Shown one piece after another: positions 1 through 8,760 of a stretch of 35,388 nt of DNA. Each line of letters starts with the position of its first letter. The first letter of the stretch is position 1. This stretch comes from Amycolatopsis echigonensis (GTDB lineage Bacteria; Actinomycetota; Actinomycetes; Mycobacteriales; Pseudonocardiaceae): assembly GCF_014174495.1 (NCBI RefSeq), contig NZ_JACJHR010000086.1, positions 1-35,388 on the forward strand, given 5' to 3'. Made by a program: the position numbers and the translations under genes. The notes below the pieces were generated by a model that saw nothing but the letters and a program-made list of their open reading frames with translations, ran no database searches and was not told where the DNA came from.

Positions 1-20
1 GGTGTTGGTGTTGTTGTGGT

Positions 21-56
21 GGTGGGGGGTGGGGGGGGGGGGGGGGAGGGGGGGGG
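21..56. repeat. G-homopolymer tract in G/T-rich intergenic DNA
   Basis: The window opens with G/T-only sequence that runs into an uninterrupted run of 16 G (31-46), one A, then 9 G (48-56). No reading frame here looks coding. The tract could form G-quadruplex structures or be slippage-prone, and homopolymer length is error-prone in assemblies. It lies just upstream of the initiator tRNA. Function unknown. Confidence 0.6.
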
Positions 57-88
57 AAGCGGGGGGTGTAGTGTTGTTTTTACAACGA

Positions 89-162
89 CGCGGGGTGGAG
101 CAGCTCGGTAGCTCGCTGGGCTCATAACCCAGAGGTCGCAGGTTCAAATCCTGTCCCCGCTA
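89..162 (+). tRNA. Initiator tRNA-fMet (CAT anticodon)
   Basis: A full cloverleaf can be folded by eye: 7-bp acceptor arm, D stem GAGC/GCTC, anticodon stem CTGGG/CCCAG around loop CTCATAA (anticodon CAT), and T stem GCAGG/CCTGT around TTCAAAT. Two hallmarks identify it as the initiator. The first acceptor pair is a C-T mismatch, and the anticodon stem ends in three G-C pairs next to the loop. The discriminator base is A at 162. The 3' CCA is not encoded. A strong hairpin terminator follows directly. Confidence 0.95.
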
Positions 163-170
163 CGTGGATG

Positions 171-211
171 AAGGCCGGGGCTCGTGCAGGTGCACGGGCC
201 CCGGCCTTTTT
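171..211 (+). terminator. Rho-independent terminator after the initiator tRNA
   Basis: Arms AAGGCCGGGG (171-180) and CCCCGGCCTT (199-208) are perfectly complementary, with further pairing GTGCA/TGCAC inside, followed by a T run. It sits 8 nt past the tRNA 3' end. The remaining sequence to about 400 shows no other gene. Confidence 0.85.
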
Positions 212-402
212 CGTGCGCCATTTGGCCGTCGCTCGGGTGGTGGTTGCGGGCCGGTGATCGTTTCGGCGGTGGTTGCGGAGCGTGGCAGAGTCTACTGTGG
301 ACATACTTGCGGACTGGGCTGTTAGAGGGGTTGCCGCTGGCCACAATGGACTGATTCGTGACCACTGTGGACACAGCGGCGGATAAGTGGGACCGTAGAG
401 GG

Positions 403-903
403 GTGTCCGAATTGAATGCAACCGCCGCCGCTCTGCTCGGTCTGCTCCACGACGGCCCCGCCACCGGCGGGCAGCTCGTCTCGGGCGCCGACGAGCGCTT
501 CGGCGCCTTCTTCAGTGTCACCCGCAGCCAGGTCTACCGCGAGCTCCCGGCGCTCTCGAAAGAGGGTCTCGTCCGGCTCGGCAAGCAGGGACCCCGTTCG
601 AGCCAGCAGTACGTGCTCACGGCGGCAGGCAAGAAGGCCTTCAAGACGTGGCTCACGTCCGAGGCCGGACCCGACCACCTGCGCAGCCCGCTCATCCTGC
701 GGCTCGTGCACGCCGGCTCCTTGACGCCCAAGCAGCGCGGCGCCCTGCTCGACAGCGCCCGCACCACCTACCAGGCGCAGCTCGAAGAGGCCAAGAACGC
801 CGCCAAGACCGCCGACGGCCCGTACGCCAAGGCCGTCGCCGAGTTCGCCCAGGCGCAGGCCAAGGCCGCCCTGAAGCTGCTCGACTCGATCCCGCAGGCC
901 TGA
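403..903 (+). CDS. PadR-family transcriptional regulator
   Basis: Predicted DNA-binding repressor of the PadR family, 166 aa from the GTG at 403. The N-terminal winged helix-turn-helix has the typical PadR pattern: LLGLLHDGPATGGQL, then SQVYRELPALSKEGLV, then a wing with YVLTAAGKKAF. The C-terminal half (from about residue 95) is alanine-rich and helical, as expected for the dimerisation coiled coil. An in-frame GTG at 358 would add 15 residues. I prefer 403 because the protein then starts MSELNATAA, which I recall as the usual start of this group, and an AGAGG lies just before it, although the spacing is very short. The gene is followed by a terminator and so is transcribed separately from prfB. 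No effector or target is evident. Confidence 0.85.
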   Translation: MSELNATAAALLGLLHDGPATGGQLVSGADERFGAFFSVTRSQVYRELPALSKEGLVRLGKQGPRSSQQYVLTAAGKKAFKTWLTSEAGPDHLRSPLILRLVHAGSLTPKQRGALLDSARTTYQAQLEEAKNAAKTADGPYAKAVAEFAQAQAKAALKLLDSIPQA

Positions 904-915
904 GCGGCGCCCGGC

Positions 916-948
916 CCCACGACCGGTTCGCAACCGGTCGTGGGTTTT
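916..948 (+). terminator. Perfect hairpin terminator between padR-like gene and prfB
   Basis: Thirteen-bp perfect arms (916-928 and 932-944) with a 3-nt loop are followed by TTTT at 945-948. It ends transcription of the PadR gene. The in-frame GTG at 940 that could extend prfB lies inside the 3' arm of this hairpin, which argues against that start. Confidence 0.85.
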
Positions 949-966
949 GCCGTAACCTTGGTCGAC

Positions 967-2070
<1,104 letters not shown>

Positions 2071-2154
2071 TCCGCGGCGGCGCGCCGACCCGCGCCCGGA
2101 CGAGGCGCGGGTCACCCAAGGCACCGGCAACCCGGGCTTAACGGGGCCCATGGG

Positions 2155-2160
2155 TAGTAT
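2155..2160 (+). promoter_or_regulatory. Candidate -10 box for a leaderless ftsE transcript
   Basis: TAGTAT lies 8 nt before the ftsE GTG and no Shine-Dalgarno sequence is visible. This spacing places the transcription start at or next to the start codon, a common arrangement in actinobacteria. No convincing -35 is seen. Confidence 0.55.
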
Positions 2161-2168
2161 GCCGAACC

Positions 2169-2858
2169 GTGATCCGGCTCGAAGAGGTTTCCAAGGTCTA
2201 CAAGACCTCGACCCGTCCCGCCCTCGAAAGGGTGTCGGTCGAGATCGACAAGGGTGAGTTCGTCTTCCTCATCGGCCCGTCCGGTTCCGGGAAGTCGACG
2301 TTCCTGCGGCTGCTGCTGCGGGAAGAAGTGCCCTCCAAGGGACGGGTCATGGTGTCGAACTTCGACGTCGCCAAACTCGCCCGGCGCAGGGTCCCCCGCC
2401 TGCGCCAGACCATCGGCTGCGTGTTCCAGGACTTCCGGCTGCTGGCCAACAAAACCGTCGCGGAAAACGTCGCGTTCGCCCTCGAGGTCATCGGGAAACC
2501 GCGGCCGACGATCCGCAAGGTCGTGCCCGAGGTGCTCGAACTCGTCGGCCTCGACGGCAAGGCCGACCGGCTGCCCAACGAGCTCTCCGGCGGCGAGCAG
2601 CAGCGCGTCGCGATCGCCCGCGCGTTCGTGAACCGCCCGCTCGTGCTGCTGGCCGACGAGCCCACCGGGAACCTCGACCCGGACACCAGCCAGGACATCA
2701 TGCTGCTGCTGGAGCGGATCAACCGCACCGGCACCACCGTGCTGATGGCCACGCACGACCATTCCATCGTGGACTCGATGCGGCGGCGGGTCGTCGAGCT
2801 GCAGCTCGGTCGCGTGATCCGCGACGACGCCCGGGGCGTCTACGGCATCGGCCGCTGA
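2169..2858 (+). CDS. ftsE: Cell division ATP-binding protein FtsE
   Basis: ATPase of the FtsEX complex, an ABC-type machine that relays divisome signals across the membrane to peptidoglycan hydrolases. At 229 aa it has the family's usual length. The Walker A motif GPSGSGKST lies at residues 36-44, the Q-loop in CVFQDFRLL, the signature LSGGEQQRVAIARAF, Walker B LLADEPTG and the switch His in MATHDHSIV. The sequence between Walker A and the signature resembles FtsE rather than a transporter ATPase. The start GTG is preceded by a -10-like hexamer and no ribosome site, so the mRNA may be leaderless. ftsX follows after about 50 bp. Confidence 0.97.
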   Translation: MIRLEEVSKVYKTSTRPALERVSVEIDKGEFVFLIGPSGSGKSTFLRLLLREEVPSKGRVMVSNFDVAKLARRRVPRLRQTIGCVFQDFRLLANKTVAENVAFALEVIGKPRPTIRKVVPEVLELVGLDGKADRLPNELSGGEQQRVAIARAFVNRPLVLLADEPTGNLDPDTSQDIMLLLERINRTGTTVLMATHDHSIVDSMRRRVVELQLGRVIRDDARGVYGIGR

Positions 2859-2909
2859 CGCCCACCGCCCCCGCCCTTTCCCGCCCCGAACCAAGGAATC
2901 ACGAGAGCG

Positions 2910-3803
2910 ATGCGTGCCAGTTTCGTCTTCAGCGAGGTCGTCACCGGTTTGCGCCGGAACGTCACGATGACCATCGCGATGATCCTCACCACCGCGGTCT
3001 CGCTCGCCATGCTCGGCGGCGGTCTGCTCGCCGTGCGCACGATCGACAAGATGAAGGCGAACTTCCTCGCCGAAGTCGAAGTTTCGGTCTCGCTGGTCGA
3101 CGACGTGAGCGCGAACGACAAGAACTGCACGCAGGCGCTCTGCAACGGGCTCCGCCAGTCGCTGCAGAACAACCCCGGCGTCGAATCGGTCGTCTACGAG
3201 AACCGCGACCAGGCCTACGACCGGTTCAAGAAGATCTTCGCGAGCCAGCCCGAACTGCTCGAGCTGACCGGTCCCGAGGCGCTGCCCGCCTCGCTGCAGG
3301 TGAAGCTGAAGGACCCGGACCGGTCCGACGCGATCATCAAGCAGTACACCGGCCAGCCCGGCGTCAAGAAGGTCGACGACCAGAAGAAGTTCCTCGACCG
3401 CGTCTTCAACGTCTTCAACGGCGTCCGGAACATCGCGTTCGTGATGGCGCTCATCATGGCCGTCGCCGCACTCCTGCTGATCGCGAACACTATTCAGGTT
3501 TCGGCGTTCACGAGGCGGACGGAAGTCGGCATCATGCGCCTGGTGGGCGCGACGCGGTGGTATACCCAGCTGCCGTTCCTCCTGGAGGCGGTGGTCGCCG
3601 GCACGGTCGGCGCCGTGCTCGGGGTGGTGTTCCTGCTGCTGACGAAGCTGTCCTTCCTCGACACGGTCTTCACCGGCGAAGTGTTCCCGCAGATCACCAC
3701 GCTCGAGGTGCTGTTCCCGGTCGCGCCGATCCTGCTGGCGGTGTCGATCGTGATCTCGGCGATCACCGGGTACGTCACGCTGCGCCTGTACGTGCGGCAC
3801 TAG
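2910..3803 (+). CDS. ftsX: Cell division protein FtsX (permease-like)
   Basis: Membrane partner of FtsE, 297 aa. One transmembrane helix near residues 20-45 is followed by a large extracytoplasmic domain (about 50-165). Three more helices fill the C-terminal part (about 170-195, 220-250 and 265-290), the standard FtsX topology. The extracytoplasmic domain is the part that contacts hydrolases such as RipC-type enzymes in actinobacteria. Two cysteines five residues apart (NCTQALC) in this domain could form a disulphide. The ATG is preceded by AAGGA at a normal distance. Cotranscription with ftsE is likely from the short gap. Confidence 0.95.
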   Translation: MRASFVFSEVVTGLRRNVTMTIAMILTTAVSLAMLGGGLLAVRTIDKMKANFLAEVEVSVSLVDDVSANDKNCTQALCNGLRQSLQNNPGVESVVYENRDQAYDRFKKIFASQPELLELTGPEALPASLQVKLKDPDRSDAIIKQYTGQPGVKKVDDQKKFLDRVFNVFNGVRNIAFVMALIMAVAALLLIANTIQVSAFTRRTEVGIMRLVGATRWYTQLPFLLEAVVAGTVGAVLGVVFLLLTKLSFLDTVFTGEVFPQITTLEVLFPVAPILLAVSIVISAITGYVTLRLYVRH

Positions 3804-3841
3804 CGGCCGCAAATCGGCTGCTCGCCGTCGGACGCATCACG

Positions 3842-3847
3842 TAAAGT
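3842..3847 (+). promoter_or_regulatory. Candidate -10 box for leaderless smpB
   Basis: TAAAGT lies 7 nt before the smpB ATG and no ribosome-binding site is visible. The geometry matches the hexamers in front of prfB and ftsE. Confidence 0.5.
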
Positions 3848-3854
3848 GGTCGGT

Positions 3855-4337
3855 ATGCCCAAAGAACGTGGACAGAAGGTCATCGCGTCGAACCGCAAGG
3901 CTCGGCACGACTACTCCATCCTGGACACCTATGAGGCCGGGATGGTGCTGCAGGGCACCGAGGTCAAAAGCCTCCGGGCCGGCAAGGCCTCCCTTGTGGA
4001 CGCGTTCGCGACGGTGGACGACGGCGAGGTGTGGCTGCGCAACGTCCACATCCCCGAGTACACCCAGGGCACCTGGACCAACCACATGCCGCGGCGCACG
4101 CGGAAGTTGCTGCTGCACCGGCGCGAGATCGAACGGCTCATCGGCAAGACCAAGGAAAGCGGTCTGTCGCTCGTGCCGCTGTCGATGTACTTCAAGGACG
4201 GCAAGGTCAAGGTCGAGATCGCGCTGGCCCGAGGCAAGAAGGCCTACGACAAACGGCAGACGCTGGCCAAACGCGACGCGCAGAAGGACATCAGCCGCGC
4301 GATGGGGCGGGCGTTGAAGGGCCGGTTCACGGAGTGA
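3855..4337 (+). CDS. smpB: SsrA-binding protein SmpB
   Basis: RNA-binding protein of trans-translation. It binds tmRNA and delivers it to ribosomes stalled on broken mRNAs. The protein is 160 aa from ATG 3855. It contains NRKARHDYSILDTYEAGMVL, the conserved core GTEVKSLRAGKASL and the basic, partly disordered tail with KRDAQKDISRAMGRALKGRF. An upstream in-frame GTG at 3846 overlaps the -10-like hexamer and is less likely. The tmRNA gene lies about 5.3 kb downstream on the same strand, separated by unrelated genes. The stop overlaps the next gene's start by 4 bp (GTGA). Confidence 0.97.
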   Translation: MPKERGQKVIASNRKARHDYSILDTYEAGMVLQGTEVKSLRAGKASLVDAFATVDDGEVWLRNVHIPEYTQGTWTNHMPRRTRKLLLHRREIERLIGKTKESGLSLVPLSMYFKDGKVKVEIALARGKKAYDKRQTLAKRDAQKDISRAMGRALKGRFTE

Positions 4338-5230
4338 GCCCGGGTCCGGCCACCGACGCCGACGTCCCGGGCTGGATCGCCGGGCTCGGCCTCGACGGGA
4401 TCGTCGACCTGCACGTCCACTTCCTGCCGAAATCCGTGCTGGACAAGGTGTGGGCCTATTTCGACCGCGCCGAACAGCATTACGGCACGCCGTGGCCGAT
4501 CCACTACCGCACTCCGGAGGCGGAGCGGATCGAAACGCTGCGGGCACTGGGCGTGAAGGTTTTCGCGCCGCTGGTGTACCCGCACAAGCCGGGCATGGCG
4601 GAGTGGCTCACGTCGTGGGCGCTGGAGTTCGCCGAACAGGTGCCCGAAGCGGTGCCTACCGGCACGTTCTACCCGGAGCCGGGCGCGGCGTCCTCAGTGG
4701 ACAGTGCGTTGCGCGCGGGGGCCCGGTGCTTCAAGGCACACGTGCAGGTCGGTGCGTACGACCCGCGAGACGAGCTGCTCGACCCGGTGTGGGGTTCGCT
4801 GTCCGAAGCGGGGGTGCCGGTGGTGATCCACTGTGGACACGGACCGTTGCGCGGCGATTTCACCGGGCTCGAGGTGTTCGAAGAAGTGTTGCGACGGCAT
4901 CCTCGGCTCACCGCCGTCCTCGCGCACGCGGCGATGCCCCAGTTCACCACCGCGTTCGAGCTGATGGCCCGCTACCCGCGAGTGCATCTCGACACCACCA
5001 TGGTCGGCGTGCCGTTCGCGGAGGCGATGTCTCCGCTGCCGCCGGACTGGACGGCCCGGTTGGCGGAGGTGGCCGACCGCGTGGTCCTCGGCACCGATTT
5101 CCCGAACATCCCGTACTCCTACGCCACGCAGCTGCAGGCGATCGCCGGCTGGGCAGCCGACGATCGCCTTGGCGAGCCGTTCCTGCGAGCGGTGCTGCAC
5201 GACACCCCCGCCAAGCTGCTCAGCGTTTGA
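4334..5230 (+). CDS. Amidohydrolase family protein (TIM-barrel metal-dependent hydrolase)
   Basis: Predicted metal-dependent hydrolase or decarboxylase of the amidohydrolase-2 type, 298 aa. Metal-site motifs are visible in order: DLHVHFLP (His27 and His29), VVIHCGHG in mid-protein, LAHAAMPQ, and the C-terminal VLGTDFPNIPY, whose Asp is the usual last ligand or acid. There is no signal peptide, so it should be cytoplasmic. The GTG overlaps the smpB stop by 4 bp, implying translational coupling, although nothing links its chemistry to trans-translation. It converges on the acyltransferase gene with an 11-bp overlap at the stops. The substrate is unknown. The genuine start is 4334; the open frame upstream of it lies inside smpB. 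Confidence 0.85.
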   Translation: MSPGPATDADVPGWIAGLGLDGIVDLHVHFLPKSVLDKVWAYFDRAEQHYGTPWPIHYRTPEAERIETLRALGVKVFAPLVYPHKPGMAEWLTSWALEFAEQVPEAVPTGTFYPEPGAASSVDSALRAGARCFKAHVQVGAYDPRDELLDPVWGSLSEAGVPVVIHCGHGPLRGDFTGLEVFEEVLRRHPRLTAVLAHAAMPQFTTAFELMARYPRVHLDTTMVGVPFAEAMSPLPPDWTARLAEVADRVVLGTDFPNIPYSYATQLQAIAGWAADDRLGEPFLRAVLHDTPAKLLSV

Positions 5231-6521
5231 CCGCCACGAGGGCCCGGCTCCTCGGCATCGACACCTGACGTCCGGCCAGCGCGTACCCGGCCGCGACCAG
5301 CGCGACCCACGGCAGCGGACCGGTCAGCAGTCCGTCACGCAGCGGTGCGAACCCGTGCGCGGCCAGGCCCAGGAGGCCGCCGGAAGCGAGCAGACCCGCC
5401 AGCACCAGCTGCGGCGTTCGGGCGGTCACGATCACGCCGTCGGGCTGCGTCTCGAAGCGCTCGAAGAGGCGCAGCAGGCCCAGCAGTACCGCGCCGCACA
5501 CGGCGATCCAGGCGGGCACCATCAGGAACCACAACGACGAACCCGGGGTCGGGGTCGAGTAGCCGAGGCCGAGGACGGTCACCCCGGACACCACGACCAG
5601 CGCCGGCATGTGCCACAGGTAGACCGACATGAATCGGGGGCTGAGCCAGCCGAGCGCCGCGGTGACGCGGGGGAGCGAGACGAGTTTGTCGCGGAACGCC
5701 AGCAGGAAGCCGATCTGACCGAGCGCCAGGAACAGCAGGAGAACGGTCGGCGGGCTCATGTTGGACACCGGCGCGCCCGGCATCCCGATCATGCTCGCCG
5801 GGTACGGGCCGAACGCGACCAGCAGGGCCGTCACCCCGAAGCCGGCGGCGGAGACGGTGAGCGCGGCACGACGGCTGAGCGAGCTGAGACGGCCTTCGAC
5901 GTAGTGGAAACCAAGCTGGTGCACGGCCACCCAGACGATGACGGCGTTGGCGTATCCGATCAGGCCGAGATGGGAAAACCTTGCCACGTCAACAAGAACG
6001 CCCAGTCCGGCTAGTACCGCCGGAACCGCGAGCCCCCAGCGTCGGTGTGCGGCGACCATCAGCGGCGTGAGCAGCACGGTGAGCAGGTAGACCGAGAGGA
6101 ACCACAGCAGTTGCGCGGCGATCGCGCTGGCCACCTGGACTGGTTGCGGCGGAACTCCCATGCCGTGCAACAGATCCGGCACGACAAGCCACACCGCCAT
6201 CAGCGGCAGCACAGGGACGAGCAGCCGGCGAACGCGTCCGGCGAACCAGGCGCGAGTGGATTCCGCGCGGCGCAAGGAGATCAGGTTCGCCGCGCCACCG
6301 GCGAAGAAGACGAGGGGCATCACTTGCGAAGCCCAGGTGATCAGCCACCAGCCGGGTGTCGCGAGGGCGTTGCCGGTGGCAAGAGTGTTGCCGGAGAAGG
6401 AAAGCACCGGCATCGTCCAGTGCTGCGCGACCACTGCGAGGATCGCTCCCGCGCGTACCACGTCGAGGAATCTGTCCCGGGTCGCCCTGGTGCCGCGCGT
6501 CTGCAGCTGGCTCGTCGTCAT
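5220..6521 (-). CDS. Acyltransferase-3 family membrane protein
   Basis: Integral membrane acyltransferase of the OafA/NodX type, 433 aa, with about ten hydrophobic segments. These proteins usually move acetyl or other acyl groups onto sugars or cell-surface polymers. The N-terminal DVVRAGAILAVVAQHW carries the family's R-X10-H motif, with the His in the first helix and regarded as catalytic. No periplasmic SGNH domain is fused to it. The start is ATG 6521, and the stop overlaps the convergent amidohydrolase gene. The upstream 102 bp to the next minus-strand gene holds no recognised promoter. The acyl acceptor cannot be predicted from the context. Confidence 0.85.
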   Translation of the reverse strand: MTTSQLQTRGTRATRDRFLDVVRAGAILAVVAQHWTMPVLSFSGNTLATGNALATPGWWLITWASQVMPLVFFAGGAANLISLRRAESTRAWFAGRVRRLLVPVLPLMAVWLVVPDLLHGMGVPPQPVQVASAIAAQLLWFLSVYLLTVLLTPLMVAAHRRWGLAVPAVLAGLGVLVDVARFSHLGLIGYANAVIVWVAVHQLGFHYVEGRLSSLSRRAALTVSAAGFGVTALLVAFGPYPASMIGMPGAPVSNMSPPTVLLLFLALGQIGFLLAFRDKLVSLPRVTAALGWLSPRFMSVYLWHMPALVVVSGVTVLGLGYSTPTPGSSLWFLMVPAWIAVCGAVLLGLLRLFERFETQPDGVIVTARTPQLVLAGLLASGGLLGLAAHGFAPLRDGLLTGPLPWVALVAAGYALAGRQVSMPRSRALVAVKR

Positions 6522-6623
6522 GCTGACGAGCCTGTCGGTTTCCGGGCGCGGAAACAGCGGTGCAGACCACCGAAAACGGGGTCGGGTCAGCAGGCGGCGC
6601 GGGGTGGGGTTTCCCCTACCCGG

Positions 6624-6842
6624 CTAGGAGAGGGTGTCCGGTTCCGGTTCGGATTCGTGCGCCTGGACCCGGTACGCCCAGCCGCCCTCGGTGAGGCCGA
6701 GTTCGTACCGCGTCTCGATTTTCGGGCCGCCGTGCAGGTGGATGTGCCGCACGACGGTGCCCGGCACCGGTTCCTCGTCGGCGAGTTCCTGCACCCGGCC
6801 GTCGAGCGGCCCGCCGAAGAAGCGGACGCAGCGGTCGGACAT
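6624..6842 (-). CDS. Hypothetical 72-aa protein
   Basis: I do not recognise this small protein. It starts MSDRCVRFFGGPLDGR and contains a His-rich stretch VVRHIHLHGG followed by KIETRYEL, with an acidic C-terminus. It looks like a small soluble beta-rich protein. A longer frame begins at 6872, but an AGGAG sits 6 nt before ATG 6842, which fixes the start there. There is no signal peptide or membrane segment. It lies between the acyltransferase gene and the response regulator on the same strand, with gaps of about 100 and 87 bp, so it may be its own unit. Confidence 0.7.
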   Translation of the reverse strand: MSDRCVRFFGGPLDGRVQELADEEPVPGTVVRHIHLHGGPKIETRYELGLTEGGWAYRVQAHESEPEPDTLS

Positions 6843-6929
6843 CGGGTTCTCCTCGCTCGGCTCGGACGGCATCAGTCCATGGTAGGCGAGGGACCCCGGG
6901 CCGGGCTGCCGTCAGTTCGAGTGAGGGTT

Positions 6930-7571
6930 TTACCGGCCCAGGTAGGTGAGGACCGCGCGAACCCGGCGATGTTCTTCAGAACTGGCCTCGAGACCGAGCT
7001 TCGAGAAGATGTTGCCGATGTGCTTTTCGACCGCTCCGTGCGACACCACCAGCGAGTTCGCGATCGCGTTGTTGGACAGTCCCTGGGCCATCAGGCCGAG
7101 CACCTCGGACTCGCGCGCGGTGAGTGAATCGAGCGGGTTGCGGCGGCCGCGGGCCATCAGCTGGGCGATGACGTCCGGGTCGATGGCGGTGCCGCCGTCC
7201 GCGACACGACGGACCGCGTCCAGGAACTCGTCCACGTCGGCGACACGCTCTTTCAGCAGGTAGCCGACGCCTCCGGCACCCCCGGACAGCAGTTCGACGG
7301 CGTAGCTTTCCTCGACGTACTGGGAGAGCACGAGCACCGGCAGGCCCGCGATCTCCTTGCGGGCCGCCAGTGCGGCCCGCAAGCCCTCGTCGGTGAACGT
7401 CGGCGGCATCCGGACATCGACAATCGCCAGGTCAGGACGGTGTTCGGTGATCGCGCCGAGCAGGTCGTCGCCGTTGTCGACCGCGGCGACGGTTTCAATG
7501 CCCTCGTCGGCGAGCAACCGGGTGACTCCCGCACGAAGCAGCACGGCGTCTTCGGCGATCACTACCCGCAT
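6930..7571 (-). CDS. LuxR/NarL-type response regulator
   Basis: Response regulator of 213 aa, output half of the two-component system encoded just upstream. The receiver domain has the acidic pair E7/D8, the phospho-acceptor Asp52 in IVDVRMP, and the Lys of YLLKERV. The C-terminal LuxR-type helix-turn-helix runs LTARESEVLGLMAQGLSNNAIA and VEKHIGNIFSKLGL. ATG 7571 is preferred over the TTG one codon upstream. The gene lies 55 bp behind the kinase, with a perfect inverted repeat in the gap. It probably activates or represses its own operon and other targets, which cannot be named. Confidence 0.93.
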   Translation of the reverse strand: MRVVIAEDAVLLRAGVTRLLADEGIETVAAVDNGDDLLGAITEHRPDLAIVDVRMPPTFTDEGLRAALAARKEIAGLPVLVLSQYVEESYAVELLSGGAGGVGYLLKERVADVDEFLDAVRRVADGGTAIDPDVIAQLMARGRRNPLDSLTARESEVLGLMAQGLSNNAIANSLVVSHGAVEKHIGNIFSKLGLEASSEEHRRVRAVLTYLGR

Positions 7572-7586
7572 CAAAGCCCCCAGGTC

Positions 7587-7620
7587 CGTGAGTGAAAAGC
7601 TCCCGGGCTATTCACTCACG
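7587..7620. repeat. Inverted repeat between sensor kinase and response regulator genes
   Basis: Arms CGTGAGTGA (7587-7595) and TCACTCACG (7612-7620) are perfectly complementary, with a 16-nt spacer that itself contains CCCGGG. There is no T run, so it is not a standard terminator. It could be a regulator dyad, an RNA processing hairpin that sets kinase:regulator ratio, or a member of a dispersed repeat family. Confidence 0.7.
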
Positions 7621-7626
7621 AACGGG

Positions 7627-8760
7627 TCACCATTGACACGGCAGGTCCGCTCTGATGACCGTCGGTCCGCCGACCGGGCTCACGACGGTGATCACGCCGT
7701 CGATCGTCGCCGCTCGGTCGGCCAGTCCGGCGAGCCCGCCGCCAGGGCGAACCTCCGCGCCGCCGTGGCCGTTGTCAGTGATTTCGGTGATGACGTGCGT
7801 GTCCGAACGCCACACCTTCACCGTCGCCTCGGTCGCGCCGGAGTGCTTGGCGATGTTGGTGAGGGTCTCGCCGACGATGAAGTACGCGGTGGTCTCGACC
7901 GCGGCCGGCGGCCGGGGCTCGACGTCGACGTGCACGTCCACCGGGATCGGCGACTTCGCGGCCTGTGCGGACAGCGCCGCGTCGAGACCGCGGTCGCCTA
8001 GCACGGCGGGGTAAATGCCGCGGGCAAGGTCGCGCAGCTCGGAAACGGCGAGCTTGGCGTCCGAATGGGCCTCGTCGATCAGGTCGCGCACCGCGTTCGG
8101 GTCGTGGTCGAACTTCGACTTCGCCCGGCCGAGGCTCATCGCGACGGCCACCAGCCGCTGCTGAGCGCCGTCGTGCAGGTCACGCTCGATCCGGCGACGC
8201 TCGGCCTCCGCGGCGTCCACGCCACGAGCCCGCGACGCCTGCAGGTGCTCGGCCTTTTTCTCGAGCTTCTTGGTGCGGTTCGGGCCTAGCAATGACAGCG
8301 CCAGGTTGCCGTGCAGCCAGCCCAGCCAGGGCGTCACCCAGATCGCCATCGGCAGCAGCACGATCGACGCGAGCGCGATCGGCAACTCGACGATCGACAG
8401 CGGGAACGCGACCATCAGGTAAGCCAGGTCACGCCAGGTCGTCGGGTCGGACAGCCGGGTCAGCCAGCGGCGGGTCATCGGCTGCCCGTCCAGCGGCAGC
8501 CGCTCGACGGGGCCGAGCGGGGTGCCGAGCATCCGCCGGGCCCAGCGCCGTTCCAGGTCGCCTGACCAGCGGATGAAGCCGGTGACGGCCAGCAGGATCG
8601 GGAAGCCGATCCAGATGATGAGGGTCGCCGTGCCGAGGGTCCCGCCGACCACGATGAGGATGAACTGCAGCAGGCGCAGCACGAAAGACGGGATCAGGTA
8701 GCCGATCGTGCGAGCCGGATGCGGACGAGGGTGCTCCGGAGGCGGGTCTTGCGCAGTCAT
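7627..8760 (-). CDS. Sensor histidine kinase with N-terminal sensor domain
   Basis: Membrane histidine kinase of 377 aa. Residues about 20-160 form a 'putative sensor' domain with hydrophobic segments near 25-62 and 112-150. A HisKA_3 dimerisation region follows, with the phospho-acceptor His196 in ERDLHDGAQQRLVA. The C-terminus is a HATPase domain with N-box ETLTNIAKHS and glycine boxes DNGHGG and GGGLAGLADR. The start is ATG 8760, overlapping the stop of the upstream sensor-domain gene by 4 bp; a longer open frame upstream is only an overlap of frames. Its sensor domain resembles the upstream protein (both contain RRWLTRL or QRWLTRL, then a DP-TWRDL motif), so the two may act together. It should phosphorylate the regulator encoded downstream. 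Confidence 0.93.
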   Translation of the reverse strand: MTAQDPPPEHPRPHPARTIGYLIPSFVLRLLQFILIVVGGTLGTATLIIWIGFPILLAVTGFIRWSGDLERRWARRMLGTPLGPVERLPLDGQPMTRRWLTRLSDPTTWRDLAYLMVAFPLSIVELPIALASIVLLPMAIWVTPWLGWLHGNLALSLLGPNRTKKLEKKAEHLQASRARGVDAAEAERRRIERDLHDGAQQRLVAVAMSLGRAKSKFDHDPNAVRDLIDEAHSDAKLAVSELRDLARGIYPAVLGDRGLDAALSAQAAKSPIPVDVHVDVEPRPPAAVETTAYFIVGETLTNIAKHSGATEATVKVWRSDTHVITEITDNGHGGAEVRPGGGLAGLADRAATIDGVITVVSPVGGPTVIRADLPCQW

